Translations under genes and position numbers: made by a program | Notes under the pieces: generated by a model | Told to the model about the DNA's origin: nothing | Databases searched by the model: none | What the model saw: only the letters and a program-made list of their open reading frames with translations | Origin: Lepiota brunneoincarnata | Taxonomy: Eukaryota; Basidiomycota; Agaricomycetes; Agaricales; Agaricaceae | Assembly: GCA_023014365.1 (NCBI GenBank) | Contig: JAEBUN010000060.1 | Coordinates: 1-64,000, forward strand | Direction: 5' to 3' | Length of the DNA: 64,000 nucleotides | In this document: one piece after another, positions 12,041 to 22,555 of the stretch | Layout of the letters: every line of letters starts with the position of its first letter | Position numbering within the stretch: the stretch's first letter is position 1

Positions 12041-14198
12041 CTATTCATCATTGTCGACGTTCAGTTCCTTAATCTCCCGAATCAACAGCATTGCTTCCGA
12101 GGAACGAGGCTTGATTGTACACTTGAAGGGAGGCGGTACTCTATCCGATCATGTTGTGAGATGCTCGAACCAGACCATGAAAACACTCACGATACCCCGC
12201 CGGAACTATATTCGCATTTAGGCTCGATCGGTTGGCCGTCGCCGTCGACGGCCTTCTCAATGTCAAAGACGGTAAGAATGGATGCAGCGGCAAACCAGAT
12301 GATCGAAGAAGCGATATGTGCACCAGGACACGCCCTACTCAAGAATTGAGTATTCCTTCGCTAGATTGACAATTTTCAACATGCCTACGCCCAAAGCCAA
12401 ATAGTATGTCCGCAGGGTTCCGCACATCATCATCAGTCCTAAGTCGGCCTTCCGGGGTAAGGAATCTTTCTGGACGGAACTCCTTTGGCTCAGGATAATC
12501 GGATTCGTTATTGAGCATAGCCCTGGCCAACAGGTTAGGGGTTCAAGCCGGATATTGCCCAGCAAGGCTTACCAAGCGTTCGGTATCATGACGGTATTTA
12601 CTGGGATATAGTAGCCTTTATAGATGTCAGGTGCAGTGGATAAGTGGGCGACACCTGGATAAGCCAGAAGTCAATACCTGGATCTTAAAAGGTAAATAAG
12701 ACAGACCTGCGGGGGCGATAACCCGCCACCTGAGCAGTTAATGAGAGTTAAGTAAGGCCACTTTTTGGCGATATTGATCCAGGAACCATACCGGAGCACT
12801 TCTTTCAGGACTGCAGAGAGATAGGGAAGTCGCGGCTCGTCTGCGTGAGTTGGCAGTCTGTTCCCTTGCAGAACACGGTCCAGCTCTTGTTGCACTCGCT
12901 TCTGTGCATCAGGGAAACATGTCATAGCCAGAATGAATGTCATCAGCACAGTCGCAGTCGTTCTAGAAGCAGCTGTCGATTGCACCAGGATGAATGAACA
13001 TAGTAGGGTATTATCAAATAATCAAGTCATACCCATGTAGACATTGCCCGCAACATCCTTGAACACATTCATTTGCTCCCCATCATTCTCGTCCTCGCGG
13101 TTCTCGAGACATAGGGACACGAGGCATGGATTGTGCGATGCATGGGTGGACTAGAACAACCGTCTATAATGAGCGAGAAGATCGTGATAATGAATGTCGT
13201 GCCCACCGATGTTTTGCATGAATCTTCAAAGAGCCCTTCCCTCAACCACTTCACATAGCCTCGTGATCTTGCCGCTACCTTCTGGAATGATGCCCCTGGG
13301 AACCATGAAGGGAGATACCGGAGGACAGGGACCATATCAACAATTGGTGCGCTTGCGAGGACGGACGCGATCACGGCACCGGAAGCGAGCTTGGCAAGTT
13401 GGATGTTCGGATCCCGGGTAGGAAGGATATCTACTCCATATGTCATTGAGAGTGCTAGGGATCCAACCATGCTGAAAGGCATGATCATTCGGGACGCAGG
13501 TATTCGGACGATGAGGGAATAAGACGCACTATTCGATTAATTCCTGGAAGTTCTCCGGATGCTCCGAGAGTTGGTGCAAGAGCCTAGGTATATACTTGGC
13601 CTCTCGAATCTGATAGATGGGTGCATTTGAAGGACTCAAATATTTCTTGAATGTCTTGCGACGAATGCGCCAAGGCGCTCCATATGGCATGAGCCCGAAC
13701 TGGAAGTTGAATCCAGACCTAAGGCGAAATCAGGGAACTTTCCCATGAAAAGCGACCACACGTACAATTCTAGGAGCATGATGGAATGAGGCCTTGGGGA
13801 CATGATCAGGTAGATTATAAAAGGAAATGGGTAGGACCCACCGACTGGAATACGTGACCGACCTCTTGTCAAACAGCTCTTTGGCGGCCTCATACGAATT
13901 CACAACGACCATCGATTTCCCCGCCGCGCTGAAATGGAGAATATCGGAGCCTCTAAAAGTTCTCAGAATACACGCCTCGTGGGCCTGATGAATGAAGCTT
14001 ACTATATTTCATGCTCCATTCTGCGTAGGTTTTCCACGGGTACAATGAGGGTATATCCCACCAGTTGCCGATCAATGGGAATTTCCTGGGTCCAGGAGGG
14101 AGGGGATAGATGCTTGGGTGTCGAGTGTGGTATATATAGCCAACAACAACCAGAGTTCCGAGCGTAGAATAAAACTCCCAGGAAGTCAGGATACCCAT
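12041..14198 (-). CDS. Cytochrome P450 monooxygenase, 523 aa, 12 exons
   Basis: Exons, 5' to 3': 14198-14003, 13950-13842, 13792-13766, 13718-13530, 13471-13207, 13150-13033, 12972-12792, 12729-12707, 12654-12573, 12522-12385, 12334-12191, 12140-12041. Introns are 47-62 bp and frame closes throughout, giving a normal microsomal P450 length. The N-terminus is a membrane anchor followed by the hinge LPPGPRKFPLIGN. ExxR is E359-R362, the PERF-type block is FRPERF, and the heme loop FGFGRRACPG places the thiolate ligand at Cys445. It resembles the large fungal group annotated as O-methylsterigmatocystin-oxidoreductase-like; the substrate is unknown. Two oddities: the I-helix reads AASRTT (302-307), with Arg305 where Asp/Glu is usual, and intron 10 (12335-12384) has a GC rather than GT donor. 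The start is ATG 14198; the longer frame opens at GTG. Confidence 0.88.
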
Positions 14199-14843
14199 GA
14201 TTATGGGACGCAGCGTTGCAAGCAGGTGAGGGTCCACGGTCAACTTATGGGCGTCATTCTGCAGAGAATTCACAAGCTAGCGAAACAAGTCACTTTTCCG
14301 GCGCACCATCACCTCATTTTATTTCTCACGCTTTCACACGTGGGACAAGTACGAGCGTAGTCCATGATCAACACTTGCTCGCTATGTTGATGGAGACCTT
14401 TTTCATGAATATCTATATTTCGTGTTGCAGACCTCGCGACCATAGCACTAGTGATCCATTTTTCCACCAAACAGAGTTTGGGAAGCAGATGGGTGACGGG
14501 ATAAATTCGGCGCGTTCGACCAAGACTCTCAAGAGCCCGCCCCTCAGCGGATTGCTTCAAATAACAGCCATGGCTTCAGCGTTTTTTGGAGAGGTTCAAC
14601 ACATCTACTCTATGTATATTGGATTTATGAAAGCTGTTGTTCATTTACATGCACATGGGATGTTCTCGGGTTGTTCTTCTGCCAAGTTAATCCCTGGCTC
14701 AGCTGCACCAAATCCACCCAATCAATGAACAGGCTAAACGCGCCACACAAAGCTGAAAACAGCTCACAACATTCTGTAATTGATTAGCGCCTTATTTCCG
14801 TTAAGTACCCCCCGCCGAAGGAAAAGAAGGAAATAGGCGATGC
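14199..14843. other. P450 promoter side and 3' flank of small-protein gene 1
   Basis: No gene is supported. A 170-codon plus-strand frame (14216-14728) starts at TTG, has no recognisable domain and overlaps the P450 5' flank, so I regard it as chance. The right end (14760-14843) carries the conserved 3' block of the triplicated small-protein family. Confidence 0.5.
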
Positions 14844-15260
14844 TTACAGTAGGGAAAGCGTCAAATCTCCGTGAACCTTGGCCGTCAACCTGATATCTAC
14901 ATCCAGGTTCAAGTCCAACCTCAACTTCAGCGGCTTGTCGGATCCCTTCTCGTCGTCACCGCCCCCCCCTTTATCACCAGCAGCATTGACGGCATTTCCA
15001 CCAGTGTTGGAAACCTGTCTGCCTGTATCTTCTACCTCCTCGAGGGCAGGCATCCCTCGTCTTCTGTTTCCGCGCCGCTTCCTACCTCCCCTGTCTTGTG
15101 ATACTTCCTCGGGTCCGCTGTCGCTGATAGTGCTGGCAACAGAAGGACTGCGACGACTGCGGCTACGCCTTCGCTGGCTGGGTCGAGGCTGTGGGTTGGG
15201 GCCTTCGCCTCTATCCTGAGAGGCTGCACGGGATTGAGCACCAGATGCGGGCTGAGACAT
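14844..15260 (-). CDS. Small Arg/Ser-rich protein, triplicated family, copy 1
   Basis: 138 residues from ATG 15260. The N-terminal half is low complexity and polar, starting MSQPASGAQSR and carrying an Arg/Ser cluster (RRRSRSRRSPSVAS) that would be highly positive and possibly phosphorylated. A Gly/Asp-rich spacer follows. The C-terminal ~32 residues (from KPLKLRLDLNLDVDI to the end) alternate hydrophobic and charged residues, as in beta strands, and are almost identical in all three copies. No signal peptide. I recall similar fungal proteins with this tail but no known function. The TAA stop lies inside a perfect 5' splice site (CT|GTAAGC), so a short 3' exon is possible. Confidence 0.7.
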   Translation of the reverse strand: MSQPASGAQSRAASQDRGEGPNPQPRPSQRRRSRSRRSPSVASTISDSGPEEVSQDRGGRKRRGNRRRGMPALEEVEDTGRQVSNTGGNAVNAAGDKGGGGDDEKGSDKPLKLRLDLNLDVDIRLTAKVHGDLTLSLL

Positions 15261-15356
15261 GATTTCGCGATAGTAGCAGAGTTAAAGGCGAGATGAGGAT
15301 TAGTCTAGTGGCCTTGCAAACGGTTCGGTATGTTTACATTGATCGCTCAATCAACC

Positions 15357-15444
15357 GAACTTTATACATCAGGAACTCCAAGATAACATGACTTTGTGGT
15401 TCCAGTGACGATTCACAACGCCTCTGTTCTCCACTATGGCGTAT
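15357..15444 (-). promoter_or_regulatory. Conserved promoter of small-protein copy 1
   Basis: Read on the minus strand, ATACGCCATA (15435-15444), CGTCACTGGA (15401-15410, containing a CRE-like CGTCA) and TATAAAGTTC (15357-15366) occur in this order, about 97 bp upstream of the ATG. The same three words in the same order occur upstream of the other two copies. Confidence 0.6.
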
Positions 15445-16386
15445 ACCATAAATCAAATCCGATATGTGAGAAAGAAAATAACATACCTCATTAGTAATAT
15501 ATATGCCCCACAACCGGTGTCAAAGCTATAGTCACTTATATTTTGAGCATTTGTATCACGTCGAACCATCAGCCTGTCTACTTCACAAGAGACTAAAATG
15601 TGCAACGCAATAAATATCATCCCTTCTCGCGCAACAATAGTGCGCAGCAAGGTTAACGACATTTCACTTCTACCGCAACCATGAGTAGGCGTGGGAGGGT
15701 ACTCGTGGACCCATATAGGCAAACGCGAATGGCACTAGACCCTCAGATGCACAGGCTTGCTCCGCACGGTTGAGATACCCACGTCATTAGTGGATTCTGG
15801 AGCAAAGTCCCCGATAAGCGCCATATTCGTCTTGCTTTGCGGCCATGGCTGTGAGAGGGCCATGCGTGCTCAATACTCACATATGTCCTGTTATGTCTGT
15901 ATTTTGTCTCTTGTAGCTCTGTGAATCATATACGGCCTGGCTTATGTTTAAAGTATTGATACCCAACCTAGCGATCCAGTGAAGAAGATAGACGAGCGGT
16001 AAAGGCATATCCGACACATCTGACCTCAATACCTCAAAAATCCCGCTGGCGCAGTCGCTTCCAGAGGGCACGAGAACAGCAGCAAGGCGAATACCTGTTT
16101 TAAAAATCTACATAGGATTAGATGCCGTCTACACTTAGACATACAATTTAATCAACTTTGAAATACCCCCATAAGCACCAAGAGAATGTCCAGTAACGCA
16201 ATCCAATCATACGACCAATCCTGCGGCCTAACAAAGCGCCCCAGCTGCGACCTAGTCCAATCAATCCAAAGCGAATGGTTGACACAAGCTAACTGCAGCT
16301 CAACGCAAGGTGTTATCGAGTTACCTGGATTAGCGCCTTATTTTAGTTAGGTACCCTAAGCCAAAGACGAAAATAATAGGTGGTAC
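15445..16386. repeat. Spacer of triplicated unit 1-2
   Basis: There is no gene here. It is the upstream flank of copy 1 and the downstream flank of copy 2. Its right end carries the shared block with AAGGCGCTAAT on the minus strand (near 16330), matching the same block near 14786 and 17945. The middle is AT-rich and diverged between units. Confidence 0.5.
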
Positions 16387-16854
16387 TTACAGTAGAGTAA
16401 GCGTCACATCTCCATGAATCTTGGCGGTTAACCTGATATCTGCGTACAGATTCAAGTCCAATCTCAACTTCAGCGGCTTATCTTTGCCCCCGCCACCCAC
16501 TGCACCCACAGCACTACCCACAGCGCCCGCAGCACCGCCCACAGCGTCCACAGCACCTCCCACAGTCTTTCCAGCTGTATCACCAACAGTATTCACCACA
16601 TTTCCAGCCGTATCCCCTACCTCACCGAGTGCAGGCAAACCACCTCCTCCCTTTCTGTTCCCCTGGTTCCGCCTCCTGTTTCTCCCGGCTTGAGGTGTTT
16701 CCTCGGGCCCACTTTCACTAACAGTGCTAGCAACCGAGGGACTGCGACGACTGCGGTTACGCCGTCTACGGCTGGGTTGGCGCTGTTCGGTGGGACCGCC
16801 ACCTCTATCTTGAGAGGGCGCGCGCGATTGGGCCCTGGACGCAGGCTGCGACAT
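16387..16854 (-). CDS. Small Arg/Ser-rich protein, triplicated family, copy 2
   Basis: 155 residues from ATG 16854, same layout as copy 1: MSQPASRAQSRAPSQDRGGG, an Arg/Ser cluster, a spacer and the C-terminal block KPLKLRLDLNLYADI...LTLTLL. The spacer is longer and made of short Ala/Val/Gly repeats (AVGGAAGAVGSAVGAVGG), likely slippage-driven expansion. Its TAA stop overlaps a GTAAGT donor; splicing to the nearest acceptor (CTAATCCAG) would still give TAA at the same place, so both mRNA forms encode the same C-terminus. Function unknown. Confidence 0.7.
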   Translation of the reverse strand: MSQPASRAQSRAPSQDRGGGPTEQRQPSRRRRNRSRRSPSVASTVSESGPEETPQAGRNRRRNQGNRKGGGGLPALGEVGDTAGNVVNTVGDTAGKTVGGAVDAVGGAAGAVGSAVGAVGGGGKDKPLKLRLDLNLYADIRLTAKIHGDVTLTLL

Positions 16855-16963
16855 AATATTGTAATAATGTGAGAGTCGTTAGCGAGGTCCTTGAAGAAGA
16901 TGAACCTAGTGCCCCTTGGAATGGCTGCGTAAGTTGTTGCGATTCTCCAACATTCCAAGCTAC

Positions 16964-17040
16964 GGAATTTTATGGCTCGTGCACTCCAAGGCACGACTCT
17001 TTAGGTCCAGTGACGTATCTATCCTCCACAGTGGCGTATA
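16964..17040 (-). promoter_or_regulatory. Conserved promoter of small-protein copy 2
   Basis: On the minus strand, TATACGCCAC (17031-17040), CGTCACTGGA (17006-17015) and a weaker TATA word ATAAAATTCC (16964-16973) lie about 110 bp upstream of ATG 16854. Order and TATA-to-CGTCA spacing match copies 1 and 3. Confidence 0.55.
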
Positions 17041-18007
17041 TACCGCAAAGAGAGTCAAGGACGATGTGAGAATAAAAATAGAATACGACACCCGAGAAGC
17101 GTAGTTTGTGCCAAATAAATGAGCTAATGAGTCCCATCGTCAATACATTTCAGGCTTTTGGATTGCATTGAGCTTGCTCCTAGGTGAGTGGCAACTTCCA
17201 AGTCATCAGCCATACGCTCTACCAGAGGTTGGCCCATGGCAGACCGATCCCTTTCGGTAACCGATGACGTGGGTACGCCGTATTGGTTGTTGCATTCTTG
17301 CCCGTTCCTACGATGTCCTGCCTTATTCCACTTACAACCAACCATTGCAGAAAGCTCGTAGATCTCGATTTCCCCCACACCCGCGACACCTTTCTGCCGC
17401 CGATGTGCTACACAATAGGACAAAACACCGCCCTAAACTCTGTGGTGCCCTTCCAATAATAGCGGCCTAACAAGTTTAGTGCAATGACGTTGTGCTCCTA
17501 CCAAAACCATGATTCAACATAGGGACCAACAGTTCTGACCCCACCAGCAAAGGGTCTGCCGCAGGGTTGGAGAGCTGTACGGAACAGGTCCTGGATAAAC
17601 GCTATGTTTGTATCTCCTCCGTCTCCCCACCTAGACTCGGTGAAGACACACTTAGCCCCTAGGTAGTTTTTCCGGAAGATATAGACTCAGAGTTAAGATG
17701 AATACTTGATTTCCAACATAAATTCTACACAGAAAATAGCATCCATTTCAGGTATATAAACGGATTCTCAATGAAATATGCCCATCGGCATCGAATTTCG
17801 GAAACCTCTGTTGATACAATGGACAACCATCCGAGCGAGCTTGCAGCCTAGCAAAGAGGCTCATCTGCCCCCAAGTAGTCCAATCGGGTAGGATAAGGCG
17901 AGTGCGGGATACAAGCTCAAACCATACTGTTCGTAAGTGAACTGGTTTAGCGCCTTTTCGTAGTTAAGTACCCCCCCACCAAAGAACATGGAGAGAATAT
18001 ATGACAC
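17041..18007. repeat. Spacer of triplicated unit 2-3
   Basis: There is no gene here. Sequence around 17390-17500 (GCCGNCGNGCTAC and the word GCTCCTACC) matches sequence around 18965-19080 upstream of copy 3, so the duplicated unit includes about 600 bp of 5' flank. The shared 3' block lies near 17940-18000. Confidence 0.5.
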
Positions 18008-18442
18008 TTACAGTAGACAAAGAGTCAAATCTCCATGGACCTTGGCCGTCAACCTGATGTCTGCGTCCAGATTCAAGTCCAATCTCAACTTCAGAGGCTT
18101 GTCGGATCCTTTCTCGTCATCATCACCGCCGGCCCCGGCGACAGCACCTGCGGTGTTACCGCCGGTGTTCACGGCATTCCTAGCAGTGTTGGCTACCGGT
18201 CCGCCCGTATCATCCACCTCATCTACGGCAGGCATCCCCCCTCCTCGTCTTCTGTTCCGCCTTCTCTGCCCACGGGTCTGCGATACTTCCTCAGATCCGC
18301 TGTCCCCAACAGAGCTGGCAACCGAGGGACTGCGGCGACTGCGACTACGCCTTCTACGGCTAGGCTGGGGCTGTGGGCTGGGACCGCCACCTCTATCTTG
18401 AGAGGGCGCGCGCGATTGTGCACGGGACGCAGGTTGCGACAT
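18008..18442 (-). CDS. Small Arg/Ser-rich protein, triplicated family, copy 3
   Basis: 144 residues from ATG 18442. It is closest to copy 1 in the spacer (acidic DDDEKGSD before the tail) and to copy 2 at the N-terminus. The Arg/Ser cluster SRRRRSRSRRSPSVASS and the tail KPLKLRLDLNLDADI...LTLCLL are kept. The stop is again TAA within a GTAAGT donor. Splicing to the conserved acceptor (GCTAAACCAG) would replace the stop by about seven further residues. Function unknown; the role of the basic region (nucleic-acid binding or cell-wall contact) is a guess. Confidence 0.7.
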   Translation of the reverse strand: MSQPASRAQSRAPSQDRGGGPSPQPQPSRRRRSRSRRSPSVASSVGDSGSEEVSQTRGQRRRNRRRGGGMPAVDEVDDTGGPVANTARNAVNTGGNTAGAVAGAGGDDDEKGSDKPLKLRLDLNLDADIRLTAKVHGDLTLCLL

Positions 18443-18555
18443 GATGATACGACAGTGGGCACAGAGTCAATGACGAAATTCCTGGAAACAATGAGTCTGG
18501 TGACTTTGCAAAAGTTTCCGTAAGTTATGTTGACTCCCCAGCCTTCCAAGCCAGA

Positions 18556-18643
18556 GAACTTTATAGCTCACACGCTCGCAGCCACGGTGATCCATTGGAT
18601 CCAGTGACGTGTTGCAGCGACCCTAGGCTCCAATATGGCGTAT
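18556..18643 (-). promoter_or_regulatory. Conserved promoter of small-protein copy 3
   Basis: On the minus strand, ATACGCCATA (18634-18643), CGTCACTGGA (18600-18609) and TATAAAGTTC (18556-18565) lie about 114 bp upstream of the ATG. All three 10-mers are identical to those of copy 1 while the surrounding sequence has drifted, which points to selection on the sites. Confidence 0.6.
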
Positions 18644-19362
18644 GTCACAGGAAAGTTCCAGTTCAACATACAGCGAGGATAAAAATAAAATACCCTGATA
18701 AAAATATATGTGTTGTGCCCCACACGAGCGTCAGAACCATCGTCAGTATGTTCGGAACTAGAATTGGAATCACGCAGGGTTCGTTCCTGGATGAGTGCCG
18801 AGCCACCAATTTCGCTGCCTCCGACGGAATTCAACCTTCGGCAACCGTCTGTCAAGGAGCTCGAGTACAATCACACTCATAAGCAAGGGATTGTTAACCC
18901 AACGCCAGGCCACTTCTTGGTTGCTCCAACATGCCCAAGGAATTCACATATATATACCTCTCGCACACACTACCGCCGACGTGCTACAAAGTAGGTCAGA
19001 ACACTGCCTTGTTATGACAGCCCTTCTCCACATAACAATGGTGACTCAGGGAAAAATTGGTGGCGTTTTGCTCCTACCGTAGTATTGGCTAGGGGTATGG
19101 AGGGAACCGCTTGAGCTCTCATGCGAACGTCAATGGCGTCAAATTCCCAAATTTATGAAACCTGCTCCGCACGACGATACTCTAAGACGTCTGCGGATGG
19201 ACCCGTCGGTGATACTGAGGAGACTCTGCCAACATATGACGACATTGTCGGCGTATGGCCAAGCACCAAACATCGCAGCTCCCCTTGGGTTTTGTCGAAG
19301 GGTATATAATGACCAGCGTATTCTGCAGGCAGGCCAGGTTCACTGAACTTTATACACTAAGT

Positions 19363-20364
19363 ATGTCCCTCCAATCGCCCTCTCATCTACCCGAATCCCC
19401 TGCTCTTGGAAACCCTACCCATGGTCAGAATGCTCCAATGTCCGAAAGCGGTGACGACCCTCGCTCGAAGGAGCAAATTCAACAAGACAATAAGCTCGCA
19501 GAACGACTCTCTGCGCTCATCGAAGATGCCAACCGGCGGGTGGTCCCGCTCTGCAGGATGATTCGCAAGGTGGGCGCGGAACACTCCGTCTTATCCTTCG
19601 TAGACATTGACATTACTCTCTGCAGCATATCGAGAATTTTGAGGCACAGAAGGAAGAAGACAGGGATGAAGCCGAGCTTGTCAAGCAAGTCAAGCCACTC
19701 ATTGAGCAAGCAGAGAAGACTCTTCATGAGACGAATGGTGCTGTTCGCGGTGCTGACCCAGATAATCGCCTTACGAACAAGGCGAGGAGGAACCAGCAAG
19801 ATCACAGAGCGACTCCCGAGGAACAGCGCCTCGCTGAGGCGTTGAAGACTGTGAGTGTGCTTTCCGATTGAATATGATGAACATCGCTGATAACCCTCGT
19901 CACGGGCAGATGATCGAAGAAGTCCAGGGGACCATTGAATGGGCTAAGAATAAACTTGATGCGTTCCCTAAGGCGAAACGGGATCTTGGTCCGCTACTTG
20001 AAGCTCTGGGCCGTATGTCTATACTCTTTCCACACATCGAATTGCGCTTAGTCCCCCGGATAGAGCCTTTAACACAGATAGTGGGCGGCGTAGCTCTGCT
20101 TTTGACTGGAGTCCTCAACTTGGTTGGCAAATTAGTAAGGACCATGATCAGTCTTATTTTACAACTCAGCTGACGCGCCTGGGTAGTTGAGCGGTCTCGG
20201 TCTAGATAGTCTTTTGAAGGGGATCGTGGCAGCCACCGTAAGTGCTCCCCTCTTCATGTTGGCAGCCGTGTTGTGGGATTCTCACATCAAATTACACCAC
20301 TCAGGGCCTCGACAAAATATATAAAGGATTGGGTCTCGATAAGTGGCTTGGCACCAAGAACTAG
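19363..20364 (+). CDS. DUF6987-like small protein, tandem copy 1
   Basis: 238 residues in six exons: 19363-19569, 19626-19850, 19910-20012, 20064-20134, 20187-20237, 20305-20364; introns 51-67 bp, all frames close. A TATA box (TATATAA, 19303-19309) about 55 bp upstream supports ATG 19363. The first ~140 residues are polar and charged (many Glu, Lys, Asn) and likely helical, including KPLIEQAEKTLHETNGAVRG. Then EEVQGTIEWAKNKLD, a hydrophobic Val/Leu/Gly segment (QIVGGVALLLTGVLNLVGKL) and a Gly/Leu/Lys-rich end with repeats of GLGLD. This pattern resembles the DUF6987 domain found in fungal LEA-like proteins; the name is from memory. The hydrophobic segment could insert in or associate with a membrane. 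Function unknown. Confidence 0.82.
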
Positions 20365-21272
20365 CGACGGACGCGTGGGGATACTGCGGCACATACGCGA
20401 AATATTTGACATGTATATAGTATATGAAAAACAAGTCATAGGACCGCCTAGTGTTGGTATGGACTTATGTATACAAGGGGATCAATAGACTTAAAGAAGT
20501 GAAGCGATGTTTCAAGTGAATGAAGGTTCTCTGTCTTAATAGTAAAGTGGTGTATGGAAATTGATCCAAATTGGTGCGGTTTGTCCAAATAGTTGGCGAC
20601 GTGGCTCTGGCGTGGCGCGATGGGATGCAACCAAGTACACAATGTGAAAGTGAATTAGGGCTGCGTAAGAAACCCACCGGAGGTAAGTGACTGGGTATGT
20701 TACCTGTACTGGTTTAGAACCCGGGTATACCGGTCAAAAAGGGGGTCGGTAAGAAACGGTGTAGGGTTTTTTTCCACAGCCTAGAACGAACAGACGAGGG
20801 GATGTGAAGGGTCATGTTGTGGAGCCGCTGTTTAGTGCTGATTTCCCTCGCCTCAACTTCATAGGATTTGGGCTCTGAAACTGACCAAATTGTAGTCTAG
20901 TCTAGTCGGGGAAGCTAGATCACATGCGCACAGATTGGTCAGCCTAACTTGAGAATTCTCCTGCGACCGCGAGGTGATGCCCTTGATCTACGGATATACT
21001 AGATAATGGCAGCTCCTGTCCGGTAGTGGTAGCAGGCCGTTGTCATCAACATCCGAAAATGCTCAAAAATCTTGTCTTTCATTGTAATAAAGACGTCTGT
21101 GGATGTGGCGCCTCGTCCATGATACTGAGGAGACTCTGCCAACATATGACGACATTGTGGATGTGTGGCCAAGCACCCAACATCGCAGCTCCTTTGGGCT
21201 TTTGTCAAAGAGTATATAATGGTCAGCGTATCCTACAGGCAGGCCAGGTTCACTGAACTTTATACACTAAGT

Positions 21273-22273
21273 ATGTCCCTCCCATCGCCCTCTCGTCTAC
21301 CCGAATCCCCTGCTTTCGGAAACCCTACCCATGGTCAGAATGCTCCGATGTCCGAAAGTGGTAACGACCCTCGCTCGAAGGAGCAAATTCAACAAGACAA
21401 TAAGCTCGCAGAACGACTCTCTGCGCTCATCGAAGATGCCAACCGGCGGGTGGTCCCGCTCTGCAAGATGATTCGCAGGGTAGGCGCGAAACACTTCGTC
21501 TTATCCTTCGTTGATATTGACATGACTCTCTGAAGCATATCGAGAATTTTGAGGCACAGAAGGAAGAAGACAGGGATGAAGCCGAGCTTGTCAAGCAAGT
21601 CAAGCCACTCATTGAGCAAGCAGAGAAGACTCTTCATGAGACGAATGGTGCCGTTCACGGTGCTGATCAAGATCATCGCCTTACGGACAAGGCGAGGAGG
21701 AACCAGCAGAATCACACTGCGACTCCCGAGGAACAGCGCCTCGCTGAGGCGTTGAAGACTGTGAGTGTGCTTTCCGATTGAATATGATAAACATCGCTGA
21801 TAACCCTCGTCACGGGCAGATGATCGAAGAAGTCCAGGGGACCATTGAATGGGCTAAGAATAAACTTGATTCGTACCCGAAGGCAAAACGGGATCTTGGT
21901 CCGCTACTTGAAGCTCTGGGCGGTATGTCTATACTCTTTCCACACATCGAATTGCGCTTATTCCCCCGGATAGAGCCTTTAACACAGATAGTGGGCGGCG
22001 TAGCTCTGCTTTTGACTGGAGTCCTCAACTTGGTTGGCAAATTAGTAGGGACCCTGCTGACTTGATTTACAACTCAACTTACCCGCTCGGTAGCTCAGCG
22101 GTCTCGGTTTAGATTGCCTTTTGAAGGGGATCGTGGCAGCCACCGTAAGTACTGCTCTCTTCCTGTTGACTACTGCGTCATGGGATTCTCACATATCGAA
22201 TTACACTACTCAGGGCCTCGACAAGATATATAAAGGATTGGGTCTCGATAAGTTGCTTAACACCAAGAATTAG
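21273..22273 (+). CDS. DUF6987-like small protein, tandem copy 2
   Basis: 238 residues with the same six-exon structure: 21273-21479, 21536-21760, 21820-21922, 21974-22044, 22094-22144, 22214-22273. The TATA box region and ATG context are the same as in copy 1. Differences are a few substitutions (for example Trp to Leu and Gly to Asn near the C-terminus, Gln to Glu at the third junction) and a change in intron 1, whose acceptor is CTGAAG rather than CTGCAG. All splice sites remain usable and no stop interrupts the frame, so both copies look functional. Confidence 0.8.
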
Positions 22274-22555
22274 AGACGGACACGTGCGGATACTGCGACA
22301 CATACACGAAATATTTGACATGTACATATATATGAAATACAAGTCATGGGACCGTCTAGTTGTTGTTTGGACGTATACGTACAAAGGCATCAATGAATTT
22401 AAGGAAGTGAAATGATGATTTAAGTGAATAAAGACCTTCTGTCTTAATAGTGGAGTGACATATGTAAATTGATCCAAACTGGCGTACGATTTGTCCAAGT
22501 AGTTGGTGACGTGGCTCTGGCGTGGCACGATGAGATGCAACCAAGCACACTGTGA

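Larger units (their letters stand above)
14760..19085 (-). repeat. Tandem triplication, ~1.59-kb unit
   Basis: ATGs of the three paralogues lie at 15260, 16854 and 18442, i.e. 1,594 and 1,588 bp apart. Coding ends, promoter words and a 3' flanking block are shared, and patches of upstream flank are alignable by eye between units 2 and 3. The whole gene with flanks was therefore duplicated twice in head-to-tail order. Confidence 0.8.
19187..22555 (+). repeat. Tandem duplication, 1,910-bp period
   Basis: Block 19187-20650 matches 21090-22555 through promoter, introns, exons and about 300 bp of 3' flank (down to GACGTGGCTCTGGCGTGGC). The ~440 bp between them (20651-21089) is not repeated and holds no gene I can see. 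Introns have drifted about as little as exons, which suggests a recent event or gene conversion. Confidence 0.85.

Noticed and set aside
12041..14198. P450 as a pseudogene
   Set aside because: The split ORFs first looked broken, but 12 exons with valid splice sites join in frame to 523 residues with all landmarks.
14216..14728. Plus-strand ORF of 170 codons
   Set aside because: It starts at TTG, has no domain and overlaps the 5' flank of the minus-strand P450.
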